64,000 nt of DNA from Palleronia rufa (lineage in GTDB: Bacteria; Pseudomonadota; Alphaproteobacteria; Rhodobacterales; Rhodobacteraceae). This document shows positions 1-8,140 of this stretch, piece after piece. The stretch is taken from contig NZ_JQEY01000007.1 in assembly GCF_000743715.1 (NCBI RefSeq), forward strand, positions 62,001-126,000, written 5' to 3'. The translations under genes were made by a program, and so were the position numbers. The number at the start of each line of letters is the position of its first letter. The stretch's first letter is position 1. The notes under the pieces are model-generated. The model searched no databases and had not been told where the DNA came from. It worked only from the letters and a program-made list of their open reading frames with translations.

Positions 1-646
1 ACCCCTGGCCGGGCGCGAACTGCTGCGGATCCTCGGCGCCCAGGATCAGCAGCCCCGGCAGGCGCCCCTTGCCCAGGTCCAGCGCCAGGCAGGCCTCTGA
101 CCGGATCGCGGGGGCACGGTCGCCATAGACATCGGCATCGCCCCCCTCCACCCGGCGCAGGGTCACCTGACGCGGCGCGCCGCCCTGCGACAGACCGACG
201 AAGAGGCTGGTATAGCCCATCTCCGCCAGACCCATCACGTCCTCCAGGGCGCCCAGATGCGCGGTGGAGCGGTCGCCCGCCGTCTCCAGGACCAGCCGCA
301 TCCCGTCCACCCTGAGCGTGTCGGCGACCGGGCCGGCGAGCGCCCCCATGAAGGCGTCGAAGGCGTCGTGCTCCAGCAGGGTCAGGATCGCGCGGTGGAT
401 CATGTTGGTCCCCGCCAGGTTTTCATAGGCCGCGGCGATCACGTTGCGATGGGTGTCCTCCAGCCGGTCGAGCCGCGCCTCCAGCCGCTCCATGGCGACG
501 GCGCGCATGTCCACGACATTGCCGCCGCGGGTGTTGTCGGCGGCATCGGCCAGCGCGCGCATCAGGTCGGGATCGTCGAGGATCCGGTCGGGTTCGGACA
601 GAAGTTTGCCGCGCACCGCGGGGTCCGCCAGGGGATGGGATGTCAT
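1..646 (-). CDS. DUF484 family protein (3' end outside window)
   Basis: Translation from the ATG at 646 gives MTSHPLADPAVRGKLLSEPD and continues open to the window edge, so the C-terminus is missing. It contains the LEDVMGLAEMGYTSLFVG stretch typical of DUF484, a GAF-like domain of unknown function that in proteobacteria commonly lies next to xerC. A purine-rich AGAGCAGG precedes the start by a few bases. priA begins about 200 bp away on the other strand, an arrangement known in Rhodobacteraceae, so xerC is expected just beyond coordinate 1. The molecular role of DUF484 is not established; a link to XerC or DNA metabolism is inferred only from neighbours. Confidence 0.85.
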   Translation of the reverse strand, partial: MTSHPLADPAVRGKLLSEPDRILDDPDLMRALADAADNTRGGNVVDMRAVAMERLEARLDRLEDTHRNVIAAAYENLAGTNMIHRAILTLLEHDAFDAFMGALAGPVADTLRVDGMRLVLETAGDRSTAHLGALEDVMGLAEMGYTSLFVGLSQGGAPRQVTLRRVEGGDADVYGDRAPAIRSEACLALDLGKGRLPGLLILGAEDPQQFAPGQG

Positions 647-848
647 TTGCCTGCTCTCTTCGGTTTTTCTTCCGTCTACCAGAGCGCGACTTGCCCGGCC
701 TAGCGGCAAATTCCGCACAGCCGCCCGACGATGCCGGAAAGCGACAGCGCGCCTTGCGCCGCCGCCGGCGGCAGCGGCCGCGGCCGCGCCAAGGGTTGCG
801 CGGGACGCGGCAAGGGCGCATCTCAACCCAACCCCAGGACCCGCCTCG

Positions 849-3095
849 ATGACCGACGATCTCTTTGCCCGTCCCGACCCCGCCGCGCCGCCCTGCCCGC
901 AGACCGGCCGGGCGCGATTCGCTCCCGGCGCGCTGGTGTCGGTGCTCACCACGCAGCCGCTGGACCGCACGCTGGACTACCGTGCGCCCCAGGCCGGCTG
1001 CGCCAAGGGCGATTTCGTGGAGGTGCCGCTCGGCCCCCGCCGGGTGCTCGGCGTGGTCTGGGGCGCGGGAGAGGGCGGCTACGATCTGTCGCGCGTGCGG
1101 CCCGTGCACCGGGTGCTCGACGTGGCGCCGATGCGCGACGAGATGCGGCAGTTCCTGACCCGCGCCGCCGAATACACGCTGACCCCGTTGCCCGCGATGC
1201 TGCGGCTGGCGACCCGGTCGCCGGGCCTGGGTCAGGACGTGTCGCTGCGGCGCGTCTATGCGCGCGGCGCGGCCGACCCCGACCGCATGACCGACGCCCG
1301 TGCCCGTGTCCTGGCGGTGTTCGACGACGCGCCGGGCCTGTCCTTCACCATGGCCGAACTGGCGGAGCTGGCGGGCTGCGGCGCCTCCGTGGTCAGGGGG
1401 CTGGTCGCCCAGGGCGCGGTGGAAGAGCGCGAGGCGCCGCGCGACACGGCCTATCCCCGGCTCGACCCCGACCTGCCCGGCAAGCCGCTGACCGACGACC
1501 AGGCGCCCGCCGCGGCGCAGCTGACCGGGGCCGTCGCCGCCGGCCGCTACGGCACGACCATGCTGCGCGGCGTCACCGGGTCGGGCAAGACAGAGGTCTA
1601 TCTGGAGGCCGTCGCCGCCTGCCTGCGCGCCGGCCGCCAGGCGCTGGTCCTGCTGCCCGAGATCGCGCTGACCTCCGAATTCCTGTCCCGGGTCGAGGCG
1701 CGATTCGGCGCGCGGCCCGCAGAATGGCACCATGGCGTGACCCAGACGGAACGCCGCCGCTGCTGGAAGATGGCCGCAGAGGGCGGCGCGTCGCTGGTGG
1801 TCGGCGCCCGATCCGCCCTGTTCCTGCCGTTCCGGGATCTTGGTCTCATCGTCGTGGATGAGGAGCACGACACATCCTACAAGCAGGAGGACGGCGTGCT
1901 CTACTCGGCCCGCGACATGGCCGTGCTGCGCGCGTCGCTGGCGTCCGCGCAGGTGGTCCTGGCCTCCGCCACGCCGTCGCTGGAGACCTGGGCCAACGTG
2001 GAGTCCGGCAAGTACCGCGCCCTGACGCTGCATTCGCGCTTCGGCGACCGCGCCATGCCCGACATGCGCGCCATCGACATGCGGGCCGAGGACGTGCCGC
2101 CCGGCCGCTGGGTGTCGCCCACGCTCCGCGCGCTGATCGCCGACCGGCTGGAGAAGGGCGAACAGTCGCTGCTGTTCCTGAACCGCCGCGGCTATGCGCC
2201 CGTCACGATCTGCCGCGCCTGCGGCGGCATGATCGGCTGCGACCACTGCGACGCGCGGATGGTCGAGCACCGGTTCCTCAAGCGGCTCGTCTGCCATCAG
2301 TGCGGTGAGACCAGGCCGATTCCGGCGGCCTGCCCCTCCTGCGACGTCGAGGGCAAGCTTGCCCCCGTCGGCCCGGGCGTCGAGCGCATGGCCGAGGAGG
2401 CGACCGCGCTCTTCCCGGAGGCCCGGGTCGAGGTGCTGTCGTCGGACATGTATACCTCGGCCCGGGCGCTGAAGGCCCGGATCGAGGCGATCGCCGCGGG
2501 CGATGCCGACATCGTGGTGGGCACCCAGCTTGTCGCCAAGGGGCACAACTTTCCGCTGCTGACGCTGGTCGGCGTGATCGATGCCGACCTGGGGCTGCAG
2601 GGGTCGGACCTGCGCGCGGCCGAGCGGACCTTTCAGCTGATGCGCCAGGTCGCGGGGCGGGCAGGGCGGGCGGAGCGCCCGGGCGCGGCGTGGCTGCAGA
2701 CCTTCCAGCCGGACCATCCGGTGATCCGCGCGATCCTCAAGGGCGACGAGGACGGGTTCTGGGCCGCGGAGGCCGCCGAGCGCCGCGCCGCCGGGGTGCC
2801 GCCCTACGGGCGCATGGCGGGGATCGTGCTGTCGTCGCCCGATGTTCAGGCGGTGTTCGATCTGGGCAACCGCATGGCCCGCGCGGACGCGCCGCTGCGC
2901 CGTGTCGGCGCGCGGCTCTACGGGCCCGCTCCGGCCCCTATCGCCCGCATCCGCGGCCGCCACCGCGTCCGTCTGCTGGTCAAGGCGGACAAGTCCGCTC
3001 CGCTCCAGGCCGCGCTTGCCGAGTGGCTGGCCCAGATCCGCATCAAAGGCGACATCCGGCTCAGCGTCGATATCGACCCGCAGAGTTTCTACTGA
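849..3095 (+). CDS. priA: Primosomal protein N' (replication restart helicase PriA)
   Basis: 748-residue superfamily 2 helicase that recognises stalled forks and reloads the replicative helicase. Seen in the sequence: Walker A GVTGSGKTE at about residues 240-248, the DEEH box (VVDEEHD) near 334-340, a zinc-binding cysteine block (CRACGG, CDHC, CHQCG, CPSC) at about 453-498, and the motif VI QVAGRAGR near 600. Length matches PriA (about 730 residues). The open frame extends upstream to 444, but that part is proline/arginine-rich; the ATG at 849 begins MTDDLFARPD and fits the family N-terminus. It is divergent from the DUF484 gene. The large antisense ORF over this gene is a high-GC shadow. Confidence 0.97.
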   Translation: MTDDLFARPDPAAPPCPQTGRARFAPGALVSVLTTQPLDRTLDYRAPQAGCAKGDFVEVPLGPRRVLGVVWGAGEGGYDLSRVRPVHRVLDVAPMRDEMRQFLTRAAEYTLTPLPAMLRLATRSPGLGQDVSLRRVYARGAADPDRMTDARARVLAVFDDAPGLSFTMAELAELAGCGASVVRGLVAQGAVEEREAPRDTAYPRLDPDLPGKPLTDDQAPAAAQLTGAVAAGRYGTTMLRGVTGSGKTEVYLEAVAACLRAGRQALVLLPEIALTSEFLSRVEARFGARPAEWHHGVTQTERRRCWKMAAEGGASLVVGARSALFLPFRDLGLIVVDEEHDTSYKQEDGVLYSARDMAVLRASLASAQVVLASATPSLETWANVESGKYRALTLHSRFGDRAMPDMRAIDMRAEDVPPGRWVSPTLRALIADRLEKGEQSLLFLNRRGYAPVTICRACGGMIGCDHCDARMVEHRFLKRLVCHQCGETRPIPAACPSCDVEGKLAPVGPGVERMAEEATALFPEARVEVLSSDMYTSARALKARIEAIAAGDADIVVGTQLVAKGHNFPLLTLVGVIDADLGLQGSDLRAAERTFQLMRQVAGRAGRAERPGAAWLQTFQPDHPVIRAILKGDEDGFWAAEAAERRAAGVPPYGRMAGIVLSSPDVQAVFDLGNRMARADAPLRRVGARLYGPAPAPIARIRGRHRVRLLVKADKSAPLQAALAEWLAQIRIKGDIRLSVDIDPQSFY

Positions 3096-3200
3096 CGGGC
3101 CATGGGACGGCGACGCCTGCGCTGGCACCTGAGACCGGCCGGGCCGGACGGCGCCGGGTTGTCATCCGCGACCGACGCCGGCGGCGATCTGGGTCGGGGC

Positions 3201-4905
3201 GGTCAGGGCGGCCGCTGGACCGCTCCGCGGAGCGCCTTGGGAACGCGGCGCCCCTTTCTCAGGAGCCATTCCGAGTTGTAGGACACGGGCGGCAGGAAAC
3301 TGTCGCCCGTTTTCCGTTTCAGGTCGTCATCGACCCTGAAGTTTCGCCCACATCGGCGTGCCGTGGAACAGCCACGGTTGGTAGAGAATCCTGGCGAGGT
3401 CGGGCAGGTGAGGTCGGTCGTCCCGCCGGCGGTCTCGCTTCTTGTTGGTGGCTCCAGGCGAGGGACGCCGCCTTCGTGTAGGTATCGCGCGTCATAGCGC
3501 CATCGAATGCGTTCCGGCTGTCGCGCTCGTGCTTCACAAAGTTGAACCAGTGATCGCGCAGGTGCTCGATCTCGTCTGCCCGAGCGCTGGCGGCTAGCGT
3601 TGCCATGTAGGCCTCTGGCGAGAGCGCTTCACCAGCGGCGTCGAATGCCTTGGCGGTCCGCCCCACGAAGTGACGCAGGCGCTTCTCCGCGGCGGAGAAG
3701 AGCGCAGGCTCGTCGAACCTCGCAGTCGGTCGCTGGAAGTGGAGCAGCGGCGCTGTGAAGGTGCCTTTCGAGTTCTCGTATTCCTTGCGAAGGCTCGAGC
3801 CCCGAGCGACGCCGAAATAGGCCTCTTCGATCACCTCCAGCGGGTCGATAGTCGGATCGAAATCTACATCGCAGCGGAAGACATAGCCTGACCGGATGTC
3901 GGCGCTGACCGAGCAGTTCAGCTGCGTGATCTTGCGGTCGATCTTCGTCTGCCAGTTCACCCCCACGACGATGTCGTCGTGGGCGATGCGGGTGTGGGTG
4001 TATGGCTTGCCGTCCTTGATGCGCTGCCGTTCGATGCGCTTTCGCCATTCCGCAAGTTGCGCCTGTTCGTAGGCGAGGAGGGTCCGTTCGAGCCAGAAGA
4101 TGCGATCGTAGAGCCTGGACATTCCCGGCTCCGTTTCGCCTCTCGACGTCCGAAGAATGCGCCGGATGTCGTGGAGGCCGGTGCCGTTGGCCAGCAGAGA
4201 CAAGATCTCGATGTTCTCGTCGCGCTTCTTCTGTCGACGATGTTCGCTGGAGACCGTGAAGCGGGAGCCAGGCAGTCCCTTGCAGGGCTTGTGGATCACC
4301 CGGACAGAGCGCGCACGAGGCACAGAACCCTTCTTGTAGCCGACCTTTCGCGACGGCTTGCCGTTGGCGCCGTTGAAAATGAACTCCTCGGGCTTTTCCA
4401 GGTAGGCCGTGCCGCAGTTGCCTCAGAAGGGGCCCTCCAAGGAGCCGTTCTGGACCCATAGTCGATGCCGCTCCTCCTCGTAAGCTTCGTTCGATAGCAG
4501 CCTCGTCTGGACGCCGCATTCCGAGTTGCCCCGGAGGTGCTGGCAGATAATGACACGGCCGTCGCTCCAAGCGCGCGGATCGCCCGCGAACTCGAAGGCA
4601 TCGGTCTCCCGATGTAGGTTGTCGCCGCTCTCTGCCTCCATCCTTTAGCGACCGACACCCCGCGCAATCGTGGGGTCGGCCATCGCGGCCCTTAGCCGCT
4701 TCTCGGCCGCACCACGCCCTACGAAGGCGTGCTTCGTCGGCGCCGGTTCGATTCCGTAGTTCCCGCAGTCAGGATCGCCGCAGCAGTTGAGATTTGTGTC
4801 GCCCGACACACGAGGGTATACTTGCGCGAGCGTGAGGTTCTGAAGGCTCTTCACCTTGTCCGGTCCTTTCGTCCGTTTCTGGGTCAAGAGCTCGCGCACC
4901 TCCAA
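3201..4905 (-). pseudogene. Degraded zinc-ribbon, transposase-like gene
   Basis: A single minus frame runs from about 4905 (no ATG; TTG or GTG start) to 3319 but is cut by TAA at 4645-4647 and TGA at 4423-4425. The parts on either side read as one protein: CCGDPDCGNYG, then SNEAYEEERHRLW, then GNCGTAYLEKPEEF after the TGA, an HTH-like region (ENIEILSLLANGTGLHDIRR) and a core with SADIRSGYVF and DVDFDP. Near 3460 and 3345 plausible coding moves to other frames (PDLARILYQPWLFHG, then LPPVSYNSEWLLRKGRR), suggesting two frameshifts and an original end near 3201. Base composition is less GC-rich than neighbours, pointing to transfer. From memory it resembles multi-CxxC transposase-like proteins; the family name is uncertain and no terminal inverted repeats were found. 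Confidence 0.6.
3247..3263. repeat. 17-bp direct repeat, left copy
   Basis: GGCGCCCCTTTCTCAGG is identical to 5092-5108, and partial similarity continues a further 9 bp on the right (AGCCATTCC against CACCGTTCC). The two copies bracket the degraded transposase-like gene. The right copy encodes the LRKGR end of the DUF1289 protein; the left copy encodes LLRKGRR in the decayed reading frame. It may mark a duplication made on insertion, or be a chance match of similar C-terminal codons. Confidence 0.5.
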
Positions 4906-4906
4906 G

Positions 4907-5006
4907 ATTGGCCGGTCTGGCCAATGACGAAATCAGGCGGGCGCAAGAGAGCGCTCGCGGCGGGAAGTTCAGACTTCCCGCGATTCCGCCTCTGATGGCG
5001 GAAAAA
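4907..5006. repeat. Cluster of three inverted repeats beside the element
   Basis: Three hairpin-forming sequences lie head to tail: ATTGGCC-ggtct-GGCCAAT at 4907-4925, GCGGGAAGT-tcag-ACTTCCCGC at 4960-4981 (9-bp perfect stem), and TTCCGCC-tctgat-GGCGGAA at 4984-5003. A direct repeat GGCGGAAAAA occurs at 4997-5006 and 5021-5030. The first palindrome overlaps the likely start of the degraded gene and resembles a dimeric-repressor operator. Function is unknown; no similar cluster occurs elsewhere in the window as far as I can see. Confidence 0.55.
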
Positions 5007-5023
5007 TCAGACGAAATTAGGGC

Positions 5024-5062
5024 GGAAAAACAAGAGCCTGCCGACCTCTCGGTCGGCAGGCT
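5024..5062 (-). terminator. Rho-independent terminator of the DUF1289 gene
   Basis: Reading leftward on the minus strand, a 12-bp perfect stem (AGCCTGCCGACC paired with GGTCGGCAGGCT, four-base loop, 5035-5062) is followed by CTTGTTTTT. It lies 15 bp after the DUF1289 stop codon. This is the clearest intrinsic terminator in the window. Confidence 0.85.
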
Positions 5063-5077
5063 GGCAAGACGCGTGTC

Positions 5078-5329
5078 CTACGGTGCGGAATGGCGCCCCT
5101 TTCTCAGGCACCGTTCCAGATAGGCCGGGCGCCAATGGGCATAGCGGCCCATCCGCTCCTGCTGGGCGATGACAAGCGCAAGAAAGGCCTCGGCGGCGGT
5201 GCGCTTCTTCAGGGTCTTGCCGATTTTCTTCTGATCCCTGGTCATCGAACAGCCGATGCAATGCGCCCCCGCCGGGCCGGGGCGCTTGAACTTGCAGACA
5301 CCGATGCAGGGGCTTTGAACCTTCGCCAT
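5078..5329 (-). CDS. DUF1289 domain protein (small cysteine-rich)
   Basis: 83 residues from MAKVQSPCIGVC. It shows the DUF1289 cysteine pattern CIGVC followed by CIGC and a basic C-terminal half. The family is widespread in proteobacteria; a metal-binding role for the cysteines is likely but its function is unknown. ORF extension upstream is possible (ATG at 5341 gives MRRGMAKV), and neither start has a strong ribosome-binding site; I chose 5329 because the conserved block begins seven residues later. The C-terminus (YLERCLRKGRHSAP) contains the right copy of the 17-bp repeat, so the end of the gene may have been changed by the neighbouring element. Confidence 0.8.
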   Translation of the reverse strand: MAKVQSPCIGVCKFKRPGPAGAHCIGCSMTRDQKKIGKTLKKRTAAEAFLALVIAQQERMGRYAHWRPAYLERCLRKGRHSAP

Positions 5330-5624
5330 TCCGCGTCTCATATGGGCACTGCGGACCGTCGCCGCCAGCGGGGCCGACACCCCGTTTCCGAAAACCGCGG
5401 CGGATGGGCGCGTGCGGGGCCTGCCCAGCCGCCGGTTTCCGCCATCGTGCGCCCGATATGCGCCGCATGCTGCGGTCTGCCGCGCAGGGCGGCCCCTGCG
5501 CCGTCTCAGGGCGCCGCGCGCGGGACCGGACCGCGTTCCAATGACATGCGCGCCGCCGGCGGCGCCCGCGGCAAGGGCACGGATCGCGGCGCGATCCCCT
5601 GCGTCCGATCCGGTCCCTGCCCGG

Positions 5625-6113
5625 TCAATGGACCGGCGTGCCCCCGGCGCGGGCGCGGCACAGCGACCGGGCGCACCACCGCACGGCCCGTCCGGCCCGT
5701 TCGGCGGCGTTGAGCGCGACCAGCAGCCTGTCGGCCCGGATCACCAGAGACAGCATCAACATCGCCTCTTCGCGCTCGCCCTCCGCCGCAAGGGACAGGG
5801 TCTGCGCGAAGACCGCCTCATCCGCCCCGACGCATTGGCAGGAAGGGTGGTGGCACATGAGCGGCCGGCGGGCATGACGGACGAGTTCCTCCAGTAGCTG
5901 GTCCCAGTCCTCCAGCGCGCCGTGCGCCCGGTCCGGTCCCAGCGCTTCCGACAGCACGGCTTCGACGCGGCGCCTGCCCTCCGCCCCCCCGAACCAGTCG
6001 CGATACATCAGCACGGACAGGGCCTGCGCCCCGTCGAGGGCGGGCAGGGAGGCGACGGCGGCACCGCCGGGGTTGGTCCGGCAGGCGTCGTTCACGGGAT
6101 GTTGCAGGCTCAT
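5625..6113 (-). CDS. Hypothetical protein with Cys/His cluster
   Basis: 162 residues starting MSLQHPVNDACRTNPGG. The most distinctive part is a Cys/His-rich stretch LMCHHPSCQCVGADEAVFA near the centre, followed by an alpha-helical region (EREEAMLMLSLVIRADRLL) and a basic C-terminus. No signal peptide or membrane segment. I recall similar hypothetical proteins in Rhodobacteraceae but no function. The cluster could bind a metal. The start was chosen because the previous small ORF ends in an ATGA overlap with it, and AAGG lies upstream. Length and good third-position GC support a real gene. Confidence 0.7.
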   Translation of the reverse strand: MSLQHPVNDACRTNPGGAAVASLPALDGAQALSVLMYRDWFGGAEGRRRVEAVLSEALGPDRAHGALEDWDQLLEELVRHARRPLMCHHPSCQCVGADEAVFAQTLSLAAEGEREEAMLMLSLVIRADRLLVALNAAERAGRAVRWCARSLCRARAGGTPVH

Positions 6114-6370
6114 GGGAAGGGGCCTTGTGCAGCCTGGCGGCGCGGACCGTCGCTGACGGGCGTGGCATCGACCGGGCCGGCGCGCGGGTCCGTGCCGCAA
6201 CGGGTCCGGTCGCCGTCTGTCCGGTCGAGCCGGTCGAGCAGCATCTCGATCCGGCTTTCCGAAGGCGCCTGCCCGGAAAAAAGAAGCGACAGAACCGTTC
6301 CGTGGCACAGGGTCGATTCTCGCAGGCCCCCGGTTGGCGGCGTCTCCCTCTGGGTCGCATCGTGTCTCAT
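6110..6370 (-). CDS. Possible small protein overlapping the next gene
   Basis: 86 residues (MRHDATQRETPPTGGL start) ending in TGA that overlaps the ATG of the 162-residue hypothetical gene (ATGA). The part HGTVLSLLFSGQAPSESRIEMLLDRLDR looks protein-like; the C-terminal third is arginine/proline-rich and less convincing. There is no clear ribosome-binding site at 6370; a TTG at 6445, behind GGCAGGA, would give 111 residues. Function unknown. It may be a leader or a co-expressed partner, or a chance open frame. Confidence 0.35.
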   Translation of the reverse strand: MRHDATQRETPPTGGLRESTLCHGTVLSLLFSGQAPSESRIEMLLDRLDRTDGDRTRCGTDPRAGPVDATPVSDGPRRQAAQGPFP

Positions 6371-6733
6371 GGGTTCGGACCCGTGTTCAGCCGGGCGAAA
6401 AGCCGCCCGCCAGAAAATCCTGACTGTTAATGTCGGGTTTTGCAAGGGGGTCCTGCCAAGACGGGTTCGCAGCGCGCGTCACCGCCCATGGGCGGTGCGA
6501 AACGCCCCGTCGTTCAGGCCTCTTGGCCGGTTCGCAGCGATGCGGGGGCGCCACGCACGGACTGTCGCCGCGGAACGCAATCCGGCATATCGCCGTCCGG
6601 CGCGTGGGGTGATCGAAAAAGCCGTCCCCGCGCGGCCCGGGATGTGGGCGCGCAGGGACGGCGGCGGCGGGACCACGGCCTGCGCGGCGCGGTCCCGCCC
6701 GATCGGAACGGACGGGCGCGCCCGTCCGCCGAA
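6371..6733. other. Non-coding stretch with two strong hairpins
   Basis: No convincing gene. Just after the stop codon of the secreted protein (6734, minus) there is a 20-bp perfect palindrome at 6709-6728 (CGGACGGGCG and its complement) and an 8-bp stem at 6667-6698 (GCGGGACC with GGTCCCGC). They probably end or stabilise that transcript, although no T-tract follows. The remaining part toward 6371 may hold the promoter of the minus-strand small genes; I see no clear boxes. Confidence 0.5.
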
Positions 6734-7744
6734 TCAGTTCGCGGTCTGATCGTCGGCGGGCGCGGCCTCGTCGGTCTGATCGCCGGAAGGCGCCATCCCG
6801 CCGGCCGAGCCCTCGCCGGTCGGCGCGCCTTGGGTGGCGTCGCCCGTCGCGTCGCCCTGCGCTGCGCCGTCCGTCCCGTCCTGCGACGCGCCGTCGGTCG
6901 CGCCGTCCCCCGCGGGCTGGTCCGGGGCTCCGACCTCAGGGGTCAGTTCCTCTCCGTCCGGGCCGTAGAAGGTGATCTCGGCATCCGCGCGCAACCGCTC
7001 GTTGAGGGCCGAGAAGGCTTCCTGGCGCACCTGGTTCTCGACCTGCGGGCGCACCTCGGAAAGCGGGGGAACCTCGGCGTCGGTGTTCTCGACCACCGCA
7101 TCATAGGCCTGCTGCACGGCCTCGTCGGTCACCGCTGCATCCAGTTCGCGCTGGACATAGACCTGCACCACCGCGTCGTCCTGTTTCGCCTCCGGGTTCT
7201 GTTCCAGCAGGGTCTGGACCTCGTCGCTCTGGGCCATCTCGTCGCCGGCGTCCTGCAGGACCAACTCACGCAGGATCAACTGGTCGAGCGCTGCGGCGAT
7301 CAGAAGATCGGCGGGCTGGCCTTCGGCGAACTGCGGCGGGAACGCGCGGGCGGCGGCCTGGACCTCACCCATGGTGATGTCGGTGCCCGCAACGGTCGCC
7401 ACGCGTGCGTCCATGCCGGGCGCGTCGGCGCCGGCATCGGCACCGGACCCGGAGTCGGTTCCGGCGGCGGGATCGGCGCCGGACCCCGTATCGGACCCTG
7501 CGCCGGACCCGGTATCGGACCCTGCCATGGACCCCGTGTCGGACCCGGTGGCGGGGTCGGTTTGCGCGTCCGCGCCCGTGTCCTCGGACGTCTCCGGGTC
7601 CGCGCCCGTGCCGTCGGGCGACGGCATCGCCTGGGGATCCTGCGCCGATCCGTCGGCCGGTTCGTGCTGCGCGGCGAAGGCCGGTGCGGTGGACAGGGCG
7701 GCTGCTATCGCGAGTGCGGAGAGTCTCGAAAGAAGGGCGGGCAT
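6734..7744 (-). CDS. Secreted SurA-N-like protein lacking the parvulin domain
   Basis: 336 residues. A signal peptide (MPALLSRLSALAIAAALSTAPAFA, cut near residue 24) predicts the periplasm. Residues about 27-114 are low-complexity acidic Gly/Ser/Asp/Thr repeats. Residues about 115-270 resemble the N-terminal chaperone segment of periplasmic PpiC/SurA-type peptidyl-prolyl isomerases: VATVAGTDITMGEV, then LLIAAALDQLILRELVLQDAG, then VQQAYDAVVENTD running directly into LSEVRPQVENQVRQEAFSAL. In full-length relatives the roughly 100-residue catalytic parvulin domain lies between those last two blocks; here it is absent. The tail (271-336) is again acidic and repetitive. AAAGGAG precedes the start. 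A chaperone or scaffold role without isomerase activity is inferred. Confidence 0.75.
   Translation of the reverse strand: MPALLSRLSALAIAAALSTAPAFAAQHEPADGSAQDPQAMPSPDGTGADPETSEDTGADAQTDPATGSDTGSMAGSDTGSGAGSDTGSGADPAAGTDSGSGADAGADAPGMDARVATVAGTDITMGEVQAAARAFPPQFAEGQPADLLIAAALDQLILRELVLQDAGDEMAQSDEVQTLLEQNPEAKQDDAVVQVYVQRELDAAVTDEAVQQAYDAVVENTDAEVPPLSEVRPQVENQVRQEAFSALNERLRADAEITFYGPDGEELTPEVGAPDQPAGDGATDGASQDGTDGAAQGDATGDATQGAPTGEGSAGGMAPSGDQTDEAAPADDQTAN
7435..7560. repeat. Imperfect tandem repeats coding for GSDTGS units
   Basis: Repeated units of about 18-24 bp (for example CGGACCCGGTATCGGACCC) encode the GSDTGSGAG-type linker of the secreted SurA-N-like protein. Such repeats can expand or contract by slippage, changing linker length without a frameshift when units are multiples of three. 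Confidence 0.6.
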
Positions 7745-8140
7745 CGTCGGCTCCTTTGATCTGGTTACGGGGGGCAAACGGGGGGATCGGTGCCCTGTTC
7801 CATGGCTCGGCGCCCCACCGCTCACGCCGCCGGCGCGTGCCGCCCCGGTGCGCCGGCACGCGCATGAGCCGCAGGCAGGCACCGCTGGACCCAGCCTCCC
7901 GCGTTTTGCCCCCTCGCGCCAGCCTGCGCACGCGATACGGCGCAAGGCCCCTGCGACGGATCGTCCGACGCCGCGGCATCCCGGTCCCGGGCAGGATACC
8001 TCGCGTCCCGACGCGGGCGGGGACCGCCCCCGGTTCGCCGCCGCCGCGCCGGCGACGCCGTGCCCTTGTCGCGGCGCCGACATGTGGCAAGGCGGCCGGG
8101 CAACGCCTATATCTGCCCTGACCCGACAAGGAGGCCACCG
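7745..8140. other. Intergenic region, no gene seen
   Basis: About 400 bp of very GC-rich DNA between two divergent genes, so it must hold both promoters. The only AT-rich points are TCCTTTGATCTGGTTACGG near 7752-7770 on the side of the secreted protein and CTATATCTG near 8107-8115, a possible -10 for msrA. Open frames here are arginine/proline-rich shadows. Confidence 0.4.

Noticed and set aside
423-3128. 901-codon open frame antisense to priA
   Set aside because: Arg/Gly/His-rich translation without domains; typical shadow of a high-GC gene. The same holds for the long antisense frames at 9087-10958, 11585-14266, 28012-31602, 51130-53466, 57024-59150 and 59439-61340.
4423-4425. Selenocysteine-encoding TGA as a firm call
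   Set aside because: The same frame also has TAA upstream and probable frameshifts downstream, so a decayed gene is simpler. Kept only as a point to check.
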